Below are positions 33,082-42,592 of a DNA stretch of 47,075 nt, one piece after another (positions within the stretch are counted from its first letter, which is position 1; each line of letters opens with the position of its first letter). The DNA is from Promethearchaeota archaeon (GTDB lineage: Archaea; Asgardarchaeota; Lokiarchaeia; Sigynarchaeales; SOKP01), in contig JAUWBH010000021.1 in the NCBI GenBank assembly GCA_030605085.1, forward strand, positions 1 through 47,075. Reading direction: 5' to 3'. The position numbers and the translations under genes were made by a program. Below the pieces are notes generated by a model. It did no database searches and was not told the origin of the DNA. It saw only the letters and a list, made by a program, of their open reading frames with translations.

Positions 33082-34551
33082 CTATATTTTGAACTCATTA
33101 AAATCCAAAGTACTTATTGTTTTTAAAATTTTTAACCTTTCTCCAGACTCTAATACTTCTTGAAGATGTTCATCTTTAACTTTTCTAAATTCACTTAATT
33201 TAACCATATTTTGGGAAACTAGGTTAATTTTTTCACCAGGATCTGATTTTAAATTAAAAAGAAATTCTTTTTTTTTCTCCTCATCAAAAATATATTTCCA
33301 TTCGACTGTTCTTATTGATATAAGTTTAAAACCTTCTTTATTATTTCTTTTCATTCTTCCCCCCATTTGAAAACCTTCTGTAATTATATATTTTTCTGTT
33401 TTTAGCGATTTTCCATGGATTAAGGGTAAAAGACTTTTTCCTTGAAAATAATCGGGGATTTTAATATCAAAATAATCTAAAATTGTTGGTGGGATATCAA
33501 TTAATTGTACCAAATTGCTTATTTTTTTCACAGAGTGCTTTTTTCCTAACTTAATTATGAATAATGGAACTTTTAAAAGTTCATCATAAACATTTCCTTG
33601 ATGAGTTGAATAGCCATGTTCAAAAAATGATTCTCCATGATCCGCAGTAAATATTATCAAACAATTTTTCTTAAATCTTGAATTTATAAATGAGAATAAT
33701 TTAATTAAATGATTATCTAAATAATTAATTTGAGCATCGTAAAGAACTTTTAATTTATTCAGCATTTTAGGCGAAAGTACAAATCTTTTAGATTTTGAAA
33801 AAATTATTTTATTTAAAAAACTTCTTTCAGAGAGGCTAACATCTTTTTCCATAAATCTTAGTACATTTTCCTTGGGAGGATTATAAGGGCTATGAATATC
33901 CATAAAATGAGCCCATAAAAAAAAATTACCTTTAAAATGATTCAAAAAAGAAATTATTTTGCTAATAATGTAAGGTGCGTTATATGCGATAGGAGTGAAA
34001 GGTAATAATAAATCTGTAATAAAGGGTATTTTTTTTCTTAGCCAATTTTTTATATTATTAAACCCAGGAACGTGGTAGATTAATTTCTTTATAAGATCTT
34101 TATAATTTAAAATTCTTCTTATGGTAAAAATAAAGATTTGCCAATGCGATAACTCTTTTGAATTATTTTTACTCGTTTTATATCTTTCACCATCTAAAAA
34201 GATGTTAAATCCGCGATTGTAGTTAAAATACCTTCCTAAGTTAGGATTGCTATGAATACCGTAGGTAAAAATTCCATTTTCTTCTAAAATTTGAGGGAAA
34301 ATTATTTTATGTGATGGCAAGGGGGAATATCCCCCTTTTAAAAATGGTAAAATTGAAGTAAAAATTGTTGAAAATGATGACGGGGTTTCGGGACCGTTTG
34401 TAATTGCATTTAAAAAAGTTATCCCATTTTCAACAAATTTTTCTAAATTTGGTGCTGTATTTCGGTGATATCCATATTTTTTCAAATGATCTGGTCTTAA
34501 GGCATCGATGGTAATGAGAAATACAGCGTTATTATTTAACTCTTCGTTCAT
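33082..34551 (-). CDS. Sulfatase/phosphotransferase-like protein of the alkaline phosphatase superfamily
   Basis: From ATG 34551 the protein has 489 residues (a TTG at 34596 would add 15 and overlap the upstream gene). Metal ligands are visible in FLITIDALRPDHLKKYGY, HFMDIHSPYNPP and IFTADHGESFFEHG, followed by the conserved HQGNVYDELLKVPLFI. At the nucleophile position the sequence is GPETPSSFSTIFTS, so there is a Thr rather than the Cys or Ser of C/S-x-P-x-R sulfatases. Thr is typical of phosphoethanolamine and phosphoglycerol transferases. With a phosphonate cluster nearby, a head-group transferase or hydrolase role is possible, but this is inference. No membrane anchor or signal peptide is evident. 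Confidence 0.75.
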   Translation of the reverse strand: MNEELNNNAVFLITIDALRPDHLKKYGYHRNTAPNLEKFVENGITFLNAITNGPETPSSFSTIFTSILPFLKGGYSPLPSHKIIFPQILEENGIFTYGIHSNPNLGRYFNYNRGFNIFLDGERYKTSKNNSKELSHWQIFIFTIRRILNYKDLIKKLIYHVPGFNNIKNWLRKKIPFITDLLLPFTPIAYNAPYIISKIISFLNHFKGNFFLWAHFMDIHSPYNPPKENVLRFMEKDVSLSERSFLNKIIFSKSKRFVLSPKMLNKLKVLYDAQINYLDNHLIKLFSFINSRFKKNCLIIFTADHGESFFEHGYSTHQGNVYDELLKVPLFIIKLGKKHSVKKISNLVQLIDIPPTILDYFDIKIPDYFQGKSLLPLIHGKSLKTEKYIITEGFQMGGRMKRNNKEGFKLISIRTVEWKYIFDEEKKKEFLFNLKSDPGEKINLVSQNMVKLSEFRKVKDEHLQEVLESGERLKILKTISTLDFNEFKI

Positions 34552-34582
34552 TAATATGAAATAATAATTTATTTGTTTATTT

Positions 34583-35740
34583 TCAATGAGCCTCAATACC
34601 TAATTGTTCTGGATGTTTTTGAAAATATTGTACACCTTCTTTTATAATATCAATTATTGTTCTTACTGGTTTCCATCCGATCTCTTTTACAATTTTATCA
34701 TTTTTACCGATTAACAAAGGAACTTCACTTGGTCTCATTCTTTTTGGATCTACATAAACTTTTGCGGTAACATTATGGATATTTTTAGCTACTGTTATAT
34801 AATCTGCTATTGAGATTCCTTTACCTGAACAAATATTATAAGGATCCCCACATTTCTTTTTTTCACTAATTAAAATGTAGGCATTTACAGTGTCTTTAAC
34901 ATGCGTAAAATCTCGAATAGCATTAGGATTTCCGATAATTATTTCTTTCCTCATATTTTTTAAAATTTCTACAATTTGTCTGTGAACAACACTAGTTACA
35001 AATTGTATTCCTCTTCGAGGGCCTTCGTGATTAAAACCTCGTGTAATAATGCTTGGTATATCGTAGGAATTGTGATATAACCACGCAACATGTTCGGTTG
35101 CAACTTTAGTTATTGCATAAACACTTCTTGGGCGGAAGGGATTTTTTTTTAAATCTTCAGACACTGGAACCTCTGCGGGTTTCACTAATCCATACTGTTC
35201 ACTGCTACAACCTACTTGCACGCTTTCTAATTCGTTGTCAAACCGTCTTGCTGCTTCAAAAATGTTAATTGTCCCTTCAATATTATTATGAGCAACTCTA
35301 ACAGGTTCTCTAAAAGAAGTAGGAACAAATGATTCTGCCGCAAGATGAAATACAGCATTTGGTTTTATTTCTTCAAAAATTCCTTGAATTCTTTCAGTAC
35401 TCGTAATATCTGCTTCGTGTAAAAAGATCTCACTGCGAATATGCTCAATATTTTCATGCAACGGAACAGCATGCCTACGAATTGTTCCGTGAACCTCGCA
35501 TCCTAAACTTAATAGCTGCTCGGCTAAATGACTTCCGGCAAATCCAGTTATTCCTGTTATAAGAACGCGCTTATCTTTCCAATAATTTTCATTCGGTAAA
35601 GCAGATGTTCGATTTTCAAAATCTTTTAAATAATTTTCAATCCGTTTAGGTTTTATAATAAGCCCTTGTCTTTCAAGTTCTTTAACGCGTTCATTTTCTT
35701 CTAATACATCCTCAATTGGTATTAGTGTTTTCATAAGCAC
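34583..35740 (-). CDS. Sugar-nucleotide 4,6-dehydratase/epimerase (GDP-mannose dehydratase-like SDR)
   Basis: The 385-residue extended SDR enzyme has the NAD(P)-binding GITGFAGSHLAEQLL (about residue 62), HLAAESFVPTSF and the catalytic YAITK (Tyr and Lys about 200). RPSEVPLLIGKNDKIVKEIGW near residue 340 resembles the GDP-mannose 4,6-dehydratase end (RPxEVxxLxGD). About 50 extra charged residues precede the Rossmann fold. It should make a 4-keto-6-deoxy sugar nucleotide for surface glycans. It ends 31 bases before the sulfatase-like start, so the two are probably co-transcribed. Confidence 0.87.
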   Translation of the reverse strand: MLMKTLIPIEDVLEENERVKELERQGLIIKPKRIENYLKDFENRTSALPNENYWKDKRVLITGITGFAGSHLAEQLLSLGCEVHGTIRRHAVPLHENIEHIRSEIFLHEADITSTERIQGIFEEIKPNAVFHLAAESFVPTSFREPVRVAHNNIEGTINIFEAARRFDNELESVQVGCSSEQYGLVKPAEVPVSEDLKKNPFRPRSVYAITKVATEHVAWLYHNSYDIPSIITRGFNHEGPRRGIQFVTSVVHRQIVEILKNMRKEIIIGNPNAIRDFTHVKDTVNAYILISEKKKCGDPYNICSGKGISIADYITVAKNIHNVTAKVYVDPKRMRPSEVPLLIGKNDKIVKEIGWKPVRTIIDIIKEGVQYFQKHPEQLGIEAH

Positions 35741-35831
35741 ACAGGATAAATTAATGGTTTTTATTTAATTTTATTTGTCATTTCTTACATTTTTTAAAAA
35801 TAGAATCTTTTTCTGCAGAGATTAAAATAAG

Positions 35832-36149
35832 TTAATTTTGTAGTATTCTTAGTATTTTGTTATTAAATTCATCAATATAGAATTTAATTTTTTTTAAATT
35901 AGAGTAATTATTTGAACTAATATCACATTTAACTAAAGTAAAACATATTATAGATGAAATCTTTTTTTTTTTTCGAATTTTTTGAATATCTTCAGCGACA
36001 TAAAAGAATTTTGGATATTCATAAATTATCCTCTCAATTTCATTCTCTTTTATATTTTTATGAAGAATCTCAAATTCGATATTTTCATCAAGAAATTTTT
36101 TGAATTGATCATTTCCAGTTAATGTAGATATTGTTTTTCGAGAAATCAT
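35832..36149 (-). CDS. Hypothetical protein, 105 residues
   Basis: A small Lys/Ile-rich protein starting MISRKTISTLTGNDQFKKFL, with IERIIYEYPKFFYVAEDIQ and ISSIICFTLVKCDI. It has no membrane segment or motif that I recognise. It sits between the dehydratase and a glycosyltransferase in the same direction, with base composition like theirs, so it is probably a real part of the glycan gene set. Function unknown. Confidence 0.5.
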   Translation of the reverse strand: MISRKTISTLTGNDQFKKFLDENIEFEILHKNIKENEIERIIYEYPKFFYVAEDIQKIRKKKKISSIICFTLVKCDISSNNYSNLKKIKFYIDEFNNKILRILQN

Positions 36150-36195
36150 AATTTAATTTATAGTTTCTTGTTTTTCAGATATTAATAATTAAGTT

Positions 36196-37422
36196 TTATT
36201 TTTTTAAAGATAATAAATATTTTATAAAATGAAATGGGATTAAAATTTTGCTAATTGTCTCAATATAGATATAGTAAATCATTTTTAAGAACACTCTTTT
36301 TCGGAATTTTGTATAATATTTCTTATCTACTAAATTTTTAAAAACTAAATATGCTCTTACTCTTTTAAGATATATACTGCATAAAATGAATACTCCGATA
36401 AAAAATAAACCCAAATTTAAAATTAAAAAAACAGGAAAAATTAAAAAATATACAGACACTAAAAAGAAAAATAAGACTTTTAAAATATTTTTTATTTTTT
36501 TAGTTTTATAAGAAAATATTAATAAATTTTCAATATATCTAATTCTATCCAAAATATGTTCTTTAATTGTTCCAGGAAAATATGTATACATCCTACTACG
36601 ATAATCTGTTAACCAATAAATCTTAAATCCTTTAGAGATTATGTCTAATCCTCTAGATACATCTTCACCAAATAAGCTATCTTCTTTAAATTTTCTAATC
36701 GATTTAATAACTTCATAACTCAAACATGTATTAGCTCCTGATATACTTGTTTTATGATATCTCGTGAATTTATATCTAAAAAATCTCATTCTATTAAACT
36801 GTAAATAATTTACTAAATCATTATTCTCTTGAGATTTTAAAGGTCTTAGTCCTGAACCCCGTATTACTTTCTCATTTTCATTGATTATTGGAAAAATCAT
36901 TCTTAAAAGAAGCTCATCAGTAAGATAACAATCTGCGTCAATAAAATATACGAGCCCTTCATTGACATAGTCTAAACATTCGTTTAAGGCCCTGATTTTT
37001 CCTAAAGCAGCCCTACTTTTACCTCCTTTTTGGTGTAAAATTAAAAATGTATTATATTTTTTAAAAGAATTTGCTATAGTAATAGTCTCCTGGCTTCCTC
37101 CAGCGTTAACAATTATTTTTATACTCGGATATGATAATTTAGTGATAGATAATAAACATTCTTTGAATTCTTTTCCTTCTTTCCATGCAGGGACAAGAAT
37201 ATTTATTAATGGGAGTTCCTTTAAATCGTTAATAGAGATTGTTTCAGGATCTCTATTTTTTTTTACTGCCCTTATATATTTTCTATCCCTTATTAAATAA
37301 AATAAAATATGATTAAAAATGATTAATAAGGCAAAAATGATCAAAAAATTTAATGAACTAATAAATTCTATTAGATCTGCGATTACATTTAAAATTTGAT
37401 TAAAAATGGTCATGAAACTCAA
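36196..37422 (-). CDS. Membrane-bound family 2 glycosyltransferase
   Basis: The 408-residue protein has an N-terminal membrane segment (LNFLIIFALLIIFNHILFYL, residues 24-43), a GT-A catalytic domain with LINILVPAWKEGKEFKECL, a DAD metal motif in FIDADCYLTDELLLR (about residue 156) and GEDVSRGLD as the acceptor-side acidic motif. Two or three C-terminal membrane segments follow (IKNILKVLFFFLVSVYFLIF). This layout is like processive or dolichol-linked GT2 enzymes such as those adding sugars at the membrane. Sugar and acceptor are unknown. It is divergent from the phosphonate genes, with about 160 bases for promoters between. Confidence 0.87.
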   Translation of the reverse strand: MSFMTIFNQILNVIADLIEFISSLNFLIIFALLIIFNHILFYLIRDRKYIRAVKKNRDPETISINDLKELPLINILVPAWKEGKEFKECLLSITKLSYPSIKIIVNAGGSQETITIANSFKKYNTFLILHQKGGKSRAALGKIRALNECLDYVNEGLVYFIDADCYLTDELLLRMIFPIINENEKVIRGSGLRPLKSQENNDLVNYLQFNRMRFFRYKFTRYHKTSISGANTCLSYEVIKSIRKFKEDSLFGEDVSRGLDIISKGFKIYWLTDYRSRMYTYFPGTIKEHILDRIRYIENLLIFSYKTKKIKNILKVLFFFLVSVYFLIFPVFLILNLGLFFIGVFILCSIYLKRVRAYLVFKNLVDKKYYTKFRKRVFLKMIYYIYIETISKILIPFHFIKYLLSLKK

Positions 37423-37586
37423 TTTATTTTATTTCTTAATATTATTCTAACTAACCATTTATTAAAGAAATTATTTACCCAAATTTATAAATTGATAATA
37501 TCTAACTTATATTGTAAGAAATTAAAACATATATAGAAAATTCGATTTAATGAAATAACTAATTAATACAATCAACAAACAAATAT

Positions 37587-38825
37587 ATGATTGGTGAATC
37601 TCTTTATAGAATACTTCAGAAATATTCTTTTATCAAAAATAATAAAACTTACGATTTCACCAAAACTATCCTTTATCCATTCATAATTAAAATTATTTCT
37701 AAATTTTATAAAGATAAAATCGACGAAAATCTAATTATTATGGGAGCACATGGAGGAGGGTTATTTCTTGATGATCCCAAATATATTTTTAAATATTTAA
37801 ATGAAAGGACTGATTACAAAGTATTTTGGATTGCAAAAGCCAAGCAAGTTTTTAATAAATTAAAGAGAGAAGGTTATAATGTACTTCCTTTTTATAACTT
37901 AAAAACTATAAGACTTCTTAGAAAAGCGAAATATATTTTTTTAAGTCATGGTTATTTAGATGTTTTACCTATCGAATTTTCTTCAAAAACGACTGTTATT
38001 CTAACTTGGCATGGAACTCCAATTAAAAAAATAAATCTTGGTTTAACAGATTCATATTTATATAGTAAATGGGGAGATATTTTTAGATTAAAGTTGAAAA
38101 ATGACCAATATATTGATTATTTATTAACTCCATCAGGAAATAAAAGGGATCATCAAATACTAAGCAATTCGTTTAGGATATCATCTGAGAAAATACTTGA
38201 TTTAGGTTATCCGAAATTAGATATCCTATTTAATGAAGATTTAGAAATGATAAATAAATTAAAAAATTATTATAACATACCGGAAAATACTAAACAAATA
38301 ATATTATATTGCCCAACTTGGAGAGATGATTTTGAATTAAATTTTCCTTTCACGGCGGCTGAATTAATGAGTTTAAATAATTTACTTGAAAAAACAGAAT
38401 CTATTTTTCTAATAAAAGCTCATGTTTTTGTTAAAAATATTAATTTTAAAGATTATAAAAACATCAAAATTGTGTCTAAAACAGCAGACATTCAGGAATT
38501 ATATTTGATCACAGATATTTTAATAACAGACTATTCTTCTACTATGTTTGACTTTTCTTTATTGAACAGACCAATTCTCTTATATACTTATGATTTAAAA
38601 GATTATTTAAAAAAGAGGGGATTATACTATAATTTAGAAGAAATAGCACCAGGTCCCTTATTTTTTAATGTTAATGACTTAATAGAAGGAATTAAAAATA
38701 TCGCCAAAATTAGTAAGGATTACGAAGAAAAAAGAAAAAAAATAAGAGATAGATTTAATAAATATCTCGATGGTAAATCAACAGAAAGATTATTGAAATA
38801 TTTAAACATCGTCTATAATAATTAA
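37587..38825 (+). CDS. CDP-glycerol glycerophosphotransferase-like (TagB/TagF) enzyme
   Basis: The 412-residue protein matches the Glyphos_transf family (GT-B fold). Signatures are FLSHGYLD, TWHGTPIKKINLG near residue 150 (the conserved W-H-G-T-P), LDLGYPKLDIL, ILYCPTWRDDF and ITDYSSTMFDFSLLNRPILLY near residue 315. Known members move glycerol- or ribitol-phosphate from CDP-alcohols to wall polymers. Here it precedes a PepM gene by about 120 bases, so it may use CDP-hydroxyethylphosphonate or a related CDP-phosphonate as donor. It is very A+T-rich, like the rest of the island. Confidence 0.88.
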   Translation: MIGESLYRILQKYSFIKNNKTYDFTKTILYPFIIKIISKFYKDKIDENLIIMGAHGGGLFLDDPKYIFKYLNERTDYKVFWIAKAKQVFNKLKREGYNVLPFYNLKTIRLLRKAKYIFLSHGYLDVLPIEFSSKTTVILTWHGTPIKKINLGLTDSYLYSKWGDIFRLKLKNDQYIDYLLTPSGNKRDHQILSNSFRISSEKILDLGYPKLDILFNEDLEMINKLKNYYNIPENTKQIILYCPTWRDDFELNFPFTAAELMSLNNLLEKTESIFLIKAHVFVKNINFKDYKNIKIVSKTADIQELYLITDILITDYSSTMFDFSLLNRPILLYTYDLKDYLKKRGLYYNLEEIAPGPLFFNVNDLIEGIKNIAKISKDYEEKRKKIRDRFNKYLDGKSTERLLKYLNIVYNN

Positions 38826-38944
38826 TACAAAATAAGTTTGAGAAATAACGCTCTTTATCGTTTAATACACGCCTCTAAACCTTTTGAATATTAGAATAAT
38901 CCGAACAAAGTTATAAATTAGTGATCTTACTTTTTATAAATATA

Positions 38945-40639
38945 ATGAGTTTAAGAAATAGAATTTCACCTGAAGATAGAAGAAAAGTCTTAAAAAAATT
39001 AATTAATGAGAGAAATTTTATAAGAGCTATTGAAGTCCATAATGGTTTTAGTGCTATAATTGCAAATGATATCAAAGAAAAAATTGGAGATGAATTTTTT
39101 GAATTTGACGCATTATGGGAGAGTAGTTTAACAGATAGTGCTGCTAAAGGTTATCCAGATGTTGATATAATTGGACCCGAATCTAGATATGAAACGATAA
39201 GACAAATTTTAAATTGTTCACATAAAACTCTAATTGTTGATGGAAACACTGGTGGAGACGCAACAAACTTCGAATATTTTGTAAGGACATTAGAAGATAT
39301 GGGCGTTTCAATGGTTATAATTGAAGATAAAATGTTTCCTAAAAGGAATAGTCTTGTATCTGGTACAATACAAACTCAAGAAAATCCAGATGTTTTTGCT
39401 ATAAAAATTAAAAGGGGTAAAAAGGTTCAGATATCTAAAGATTTTATGATTGTTGCTAGAATTGAAAGTTTAATCTCTGGTTTAGGACTAAAAGACGCAA
39501 TTTTTAGGGCAAAAAAATATTTAAATGCAGGAGCAGATGGAATAATGATTCACTCTAAAGAAACCAATCCAAAAGATATTATTGATTTTGCAAAAGAATA
39601 TCAAAAATTAACAGACGAATTAGGGTTTAGAAAACCTTTAGTTTGTGTTCCAACTACTTACAATACTATAACCGAAGATGAATTAAGAGAGGTGGGATTT
39701 AATATTGTAATATACGCCAATCACCTATTGCGTTCAGCTCATAAAGCTATGAAAGAAACAGCGATAAATATTTTAAGAAATAAAAGAGGTTTTGAAGCAG
39801 AATCAAAGTGTAGTAGTCTTAAATCTATATTTGAAGATGTTGGTTTTTTAGAAGTAAAAGAAAAAGATATGAAATATGTTAAAGGAAAAATTCGAATTAT
39901 AATTCCTGCAGCTGGTAAAGATCCAACATTTACGATTCCCAAATCAATGATAAAGGTAAAAGGTAAAACTATTCTTCAAAGACAATTAGAAACATTGAAT
40001 AACTGTGGTATTAAGGATGTTACTGTAATTAGAGGATTTAAAAAAAATCTCGTTAATGTCGAGGGGATTAAGTATATTGATAACGATGATTACGAAAATT
40101 ACCATATATTATATTCTTTATTTAAGGCTGAACAGGATATGAATGAGGGCTTTATGTACATAAATTCAGATGTTTTGTTTGACGAACGCCTAATAAAAGA
40201 TTTATTAAATTCAAAAAATGATATTGTTTTAGCTGTAGATAATTCGTATAGATATCATAAACATGAAATAGATAAGAAACTTGATTTGGTTTTATCGAAA
40301 AATAAACCTTCTGAAGAAAGACGGATGTTATTCCAAAAAGATAACGAAATTATAAGAATAGGTAAGAATATAGATAAAAATATAGCCGATTACGAATATA
40401 TAGGAATAGCCTATTTTTCAGAAAATGGAACAGATATAATAAAAAAAATATACAATGAGAGCAAAATAAATCACAGTGGTTCTTTTCATGAGGCAGCTTC
40501 ATTTGAGAAGGCATCTTTTACAGATTTTATTCAAGAAATTATTGATAGAGGATTCAAAGTAGATCTTTTAGAAGTATATAAAGGATGGATTGAAATACAT
40601 AATGAAAAAGATATAGAAATTGCTGAAAGATTTTTATAA
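38945..40639 (+). CDS. pepM: PEP mutase fused to a nucleotidyltransferase
   Basis: From ATG 38945 the protein has 564 residues (GTG 38921 would add eight). Residues 1 to about 290 are PEP mutase, which turns PEP into phosphonopyruvate, the first C-P bond step. WESSLTDSAAKGYPD (58-72), VDGNTGGD (98-105) and EDKMFPKRNS (127-136) are the family signature and separate it from isocitrate lyase-like relatives. Residues about 318-564 are an NTP-transferase domain, as in phosphonate or phosphocholine cytidylyltransferases, with IPAAGKDPTFTIPKSMI, YINSDVLFD and VDLLEVYKGWIEIHNEKDIE. The normal GxGxR loop is altered to GKDPTF. The fusion suggests CTP activation of the finished phosphonate. Confidence 0.95.
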   Translation: MSLRNRISPEDRRKVLKKLINERNFIRAIEVHNGFSAIIANDIKEKIGDEFFEFDALWESSLTDSAAKGYPDVDIIGPESRYETIRQILNCSHKTLIVDGNTGGDATNFEYFVRTLEDMGVSMVIIEDKMFPKRNSLVSGTIQTQENPDVFAIKIKRGKKVQISKDFMIVARIESLISGLGLKDAIFRAKKYLNAGADGIMIHSKETNPKDIIDFAKEYQKLTDELGFRKPLVCVPTTYNTITEDELREVGFNIVIYANHLLRSAHKAMKETAINILRNKRGFEAESKCSSLKSIFEDVGFLEVKEKDMKYVKGKIRIIIPAAGKDPTFTIPKSMIKVKGKTILQRQLETLNNCGIKDVTVIRGFKKNLVNVEGIKYIDNDDYENYHILYSLFKAEQDMNEGFMYINSDVLFDERLIKDLLNSKNDIVLAVDNSYRYHKHEIDKKLDLVLSKNKPSEERRMLFQKDNEIIRIGKNIDKNIADYEYIGIAYFSENGTDIIKKIYNESKINHSGSFHEAASFEKASFTDFIQEIIDRGFKVDLLEVYKGWIEIHNEKDIEIAERFL

Positions 40640-40689
40640 TTTCATTTAATATAGAGTTTAAAGTAGTCGCGTATTAAATAATTGAGAAG

Positions 40690-41829
40690 ATGGTTGAATA
40701 TATTGGATTTAATTCTATAAGAAAGCTTCAAAAAATATTAATAGAAAATAATTTCAAAAAAATTTTTCTAATAACTTTTGAAAAAAAATCATTTGAAAGT
40801 ACTAATATTAAAGAAACAATCTTTTATCTTCTTAAAAATTTTATTTTTTTTCAATTTAATGATTTTACGCCCAATCCAGAAATTAAAGATATAAAAAAAG
40901 GATTGGAATTATACAATAGAGAAAAATATGATGTAATCGTAGCTGTTGGAGGTGGTTCTGTAATAGATATGGGAAAATGTATTTCTATTTTTTCAACTAA
41001 TAAGGAACCTCCAGAACAATTAGTTTTAAATAAAGTTAAAATTAAAAAAAAGGGAATCCCTCTAATTCGCATTCCTACTACAGCTGGTTCCGGTAGTGAG
41101 GCAACACATTTTGCTGTTGTTTATATTGGCAAGGCTAAATATTCTTTGGCTGATGTTAAATATATGCAACCTAATTATGTCATTGTAGATCCTCAATTTA
41201 CATATAGTTTACCAAAACATATTTCTGCTTATTCAGGAATGGATGCATTTACTCAAGCTGTTGAATCTTTTTGGAATATACATTCTACTAAAGATTCAAA
41301 AAGTTATTCTAAAAAAGCAATAAAATTAATTTTGAATAATATTTTGAAAGTAATTGAAAATCCCAATAAAAAAACTAGATTTAACATGAGCATTGCCGCA
41401 AATTATGCTGGAAAGGCTATAAATATTACAAAAACTACCGCATGTCATTCTATTTCTTATCCTATTACGTCATATTTTAACATTCCTCATGGTCATGCTG
41501 TTGCTTTAACTTTACCCTCCATGATAGTTTTTAATTCTGAAGTAACAGAGAATGATAATTTAGACCCGCGTGGAGTAGATTATGTAAAAAAAACTATGAG
41601 AGAGTTATTATCATTTTTAGGCGCATCAGATTTTATAGAAGCAAAAGAAAAAACTTCTCAATTAATGCAAAATATCGGATTAAAAACTAGATTGAAGGAT
41701 TTAGGGATAACGAGTCAAGCTGATATTGATTTGATTATTAAGAATGGATTTAAACCCGATCGCGTGAAAAATAATCCAAGAAAATTAACAGAACATCAAC
41801 TAAGAAGAATATTGGAGGATATTAAATGA
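40690..41829 (+). CDS. Phosphonoacetaldehyde reductase-type iron alcohol dehydrogenase
   Basis: The 379-residue Fe-ADH has AVGGGSVIDMGKC near residue 83, RIPTTAGSGSEATHFAV near 130, and metal ligands in SGMDAFTQAVES (Asp about 186), KTTACHSISYP (His about 253) and FNIPHGHAVAL (about 267-269). The NYAGKAINITKTTACHSISYP stretch is typical for the reductases that make 2-hydroxyethylphosphonate from phosphonoacetaldehyde in phosphonate pathways (PhpC, FomC, DhpG). It lies between pepM and the decarboxylase gene and overlaps the next gene by four bases (ATGA), showing tight coupling. Confidence 0.88.
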   Translation: MVEYIGFNSIRKLQKILIENNFKKIFLITFEKKSFESTNIKETIFYLLKNFIFFQFNDFTPNPEIKDIKKGLELYNREKYDVIVAVGGGSVIDMGKCISIFSTNKEPPEQLVLNKVKIKKKGIPLIRIPTTAGSGSEATHFAVVYIGKAKYSLADVKYMQPNYVIVDPQFTYSLPKHISAYSGMDAFTQAVESFWNIHSTKDSKSYSKKAIKLILNNILKVIENPNKKTRFNMSIAANYAGKAINITKTTACHSISYPITSYFNIPHGHAVALTLPSMIVFNSEVTENDNLDPRGVDYVKKTMRELLSFLGASDFIEAKEKTSQLMQNIGLKTRLKDLGITSQADIDLIIKNGFKPDRVKNNPRKLTEHQLRRILEDIK

Positions 41830-42563
41830 AAATAATTATTTTAAATGCGGGGATTGGAGAAAGGCTTAAATTTTTAACAAAGGATAATCCAAAGTGTCTT
41901 ATAAAAATTCATAATAACAATACGATTTTAGATATTCAATTAAAAAATTTAATAAAATGCAATTTGAAAAATATAATTATGGTTACGGGATATCTTGATT
42001 ATAAAATTAAGAATCATATCGATTTAAATTATCCAACTTTAAAAATTCAATATGTTAAAAATCCAATTTATTATAAAACTAATTACATTTATTCGATGTA
42101 TTTGACTAAAGATTTTATCGATGACGATATTATTTTACTTCATGGAGATTTGATTTTTTCTAATTCAATTCTAGGAGATTTAATCAATTCCAAAGACTTT
42201 AATTGTGTATTGGTTAATAAAAATATAATACCTCCTAAAAAAGATTTTAAAGCCTTAATTATTGATAATAAAATACTTAAAATTGGAGTTAATGTTACTG
42301 GAATTAATATTGCATTCTTAGCCCCTTTATATAAATTAATAAAACAATTTTATGAAATGTGGCTCAATCAAATAGAAAAGTTTGTCAAGAATAATCAAAT
42401 AAAATGCTATGCAGAAGACGCATTGAACGAAATTCTTAGCAAACACATATTAAAACCTTTTTATATTAACGATGTAAATTGTAAAGAGATTGATGATTTC
42501 GAAGATCTACAATCTATTAAAAAGATTCTTCAAAAGAATAAACAGTTTAAGTTAAATAAATAA
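41826..42563 (+). CDS. Second nucleotidyltransferase (LicC/cytidylyltransferase-like)
   Basis: The 245-residue protein begins IILNAGIGERLKFLTKDNPKCLI, the full sugar/choline-phosphate nucleotidyltransferase loop with GxGER-K pattern. It has LHGDLIF near residue 100 for the metal site and EIDDFEDLQSIKKIL at the end, as in LicC-type CTP:phosphocholine enzymes. The start ATG overlaps the stop of the dehydrogenase gene. With the NTase half of the PepM fusion it makes two such domains in one operon. It may activate hydroxyethylphosphonate, or a sugar phosphate; the sequence cannot decide. Confidence 0.85.
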   Translation: MKIIILNAGIGERLKFLTKDNPKCLIKIHNNNTILDIQLKNLIKCNLKNIIMVTGYLDYKIKNHIDLNYPTLKIQYVKNPIYYKTNYIYSMYLTKDFIDDDIILLHGDLIFSNSILGDLINSKDFNCVLVNKNIIPPKKDFKALIIDNKILKIGVNVTGINIAFLAPLYKLIKQFYEMWLNQIEKFVKNNQIKCYAEDALNEILSKHILKPFYINDVNCKEIDDFEDLQSIKKILQKNKQFKLNK

Positions 42564-42592
42564 TAATACCTTAATTAAAATGATATATAACC

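Noticed and set aside
34552..34596. N-terminal extension of the sulfatase-like protein from TTG 34596
   Set aside because: It overlaps the preceding gene, and the ATG at 34551 starts just before the conserved metal-binding strand.
39710..39735. Resemblance to the DUF1512 end repeat (TACGCCAATCACCTATTG)
   Set aside because: It lies inside the conserved PepM reading frame, has an extra base and other mismatches, and encodes normal PepM residues; taken as chance.
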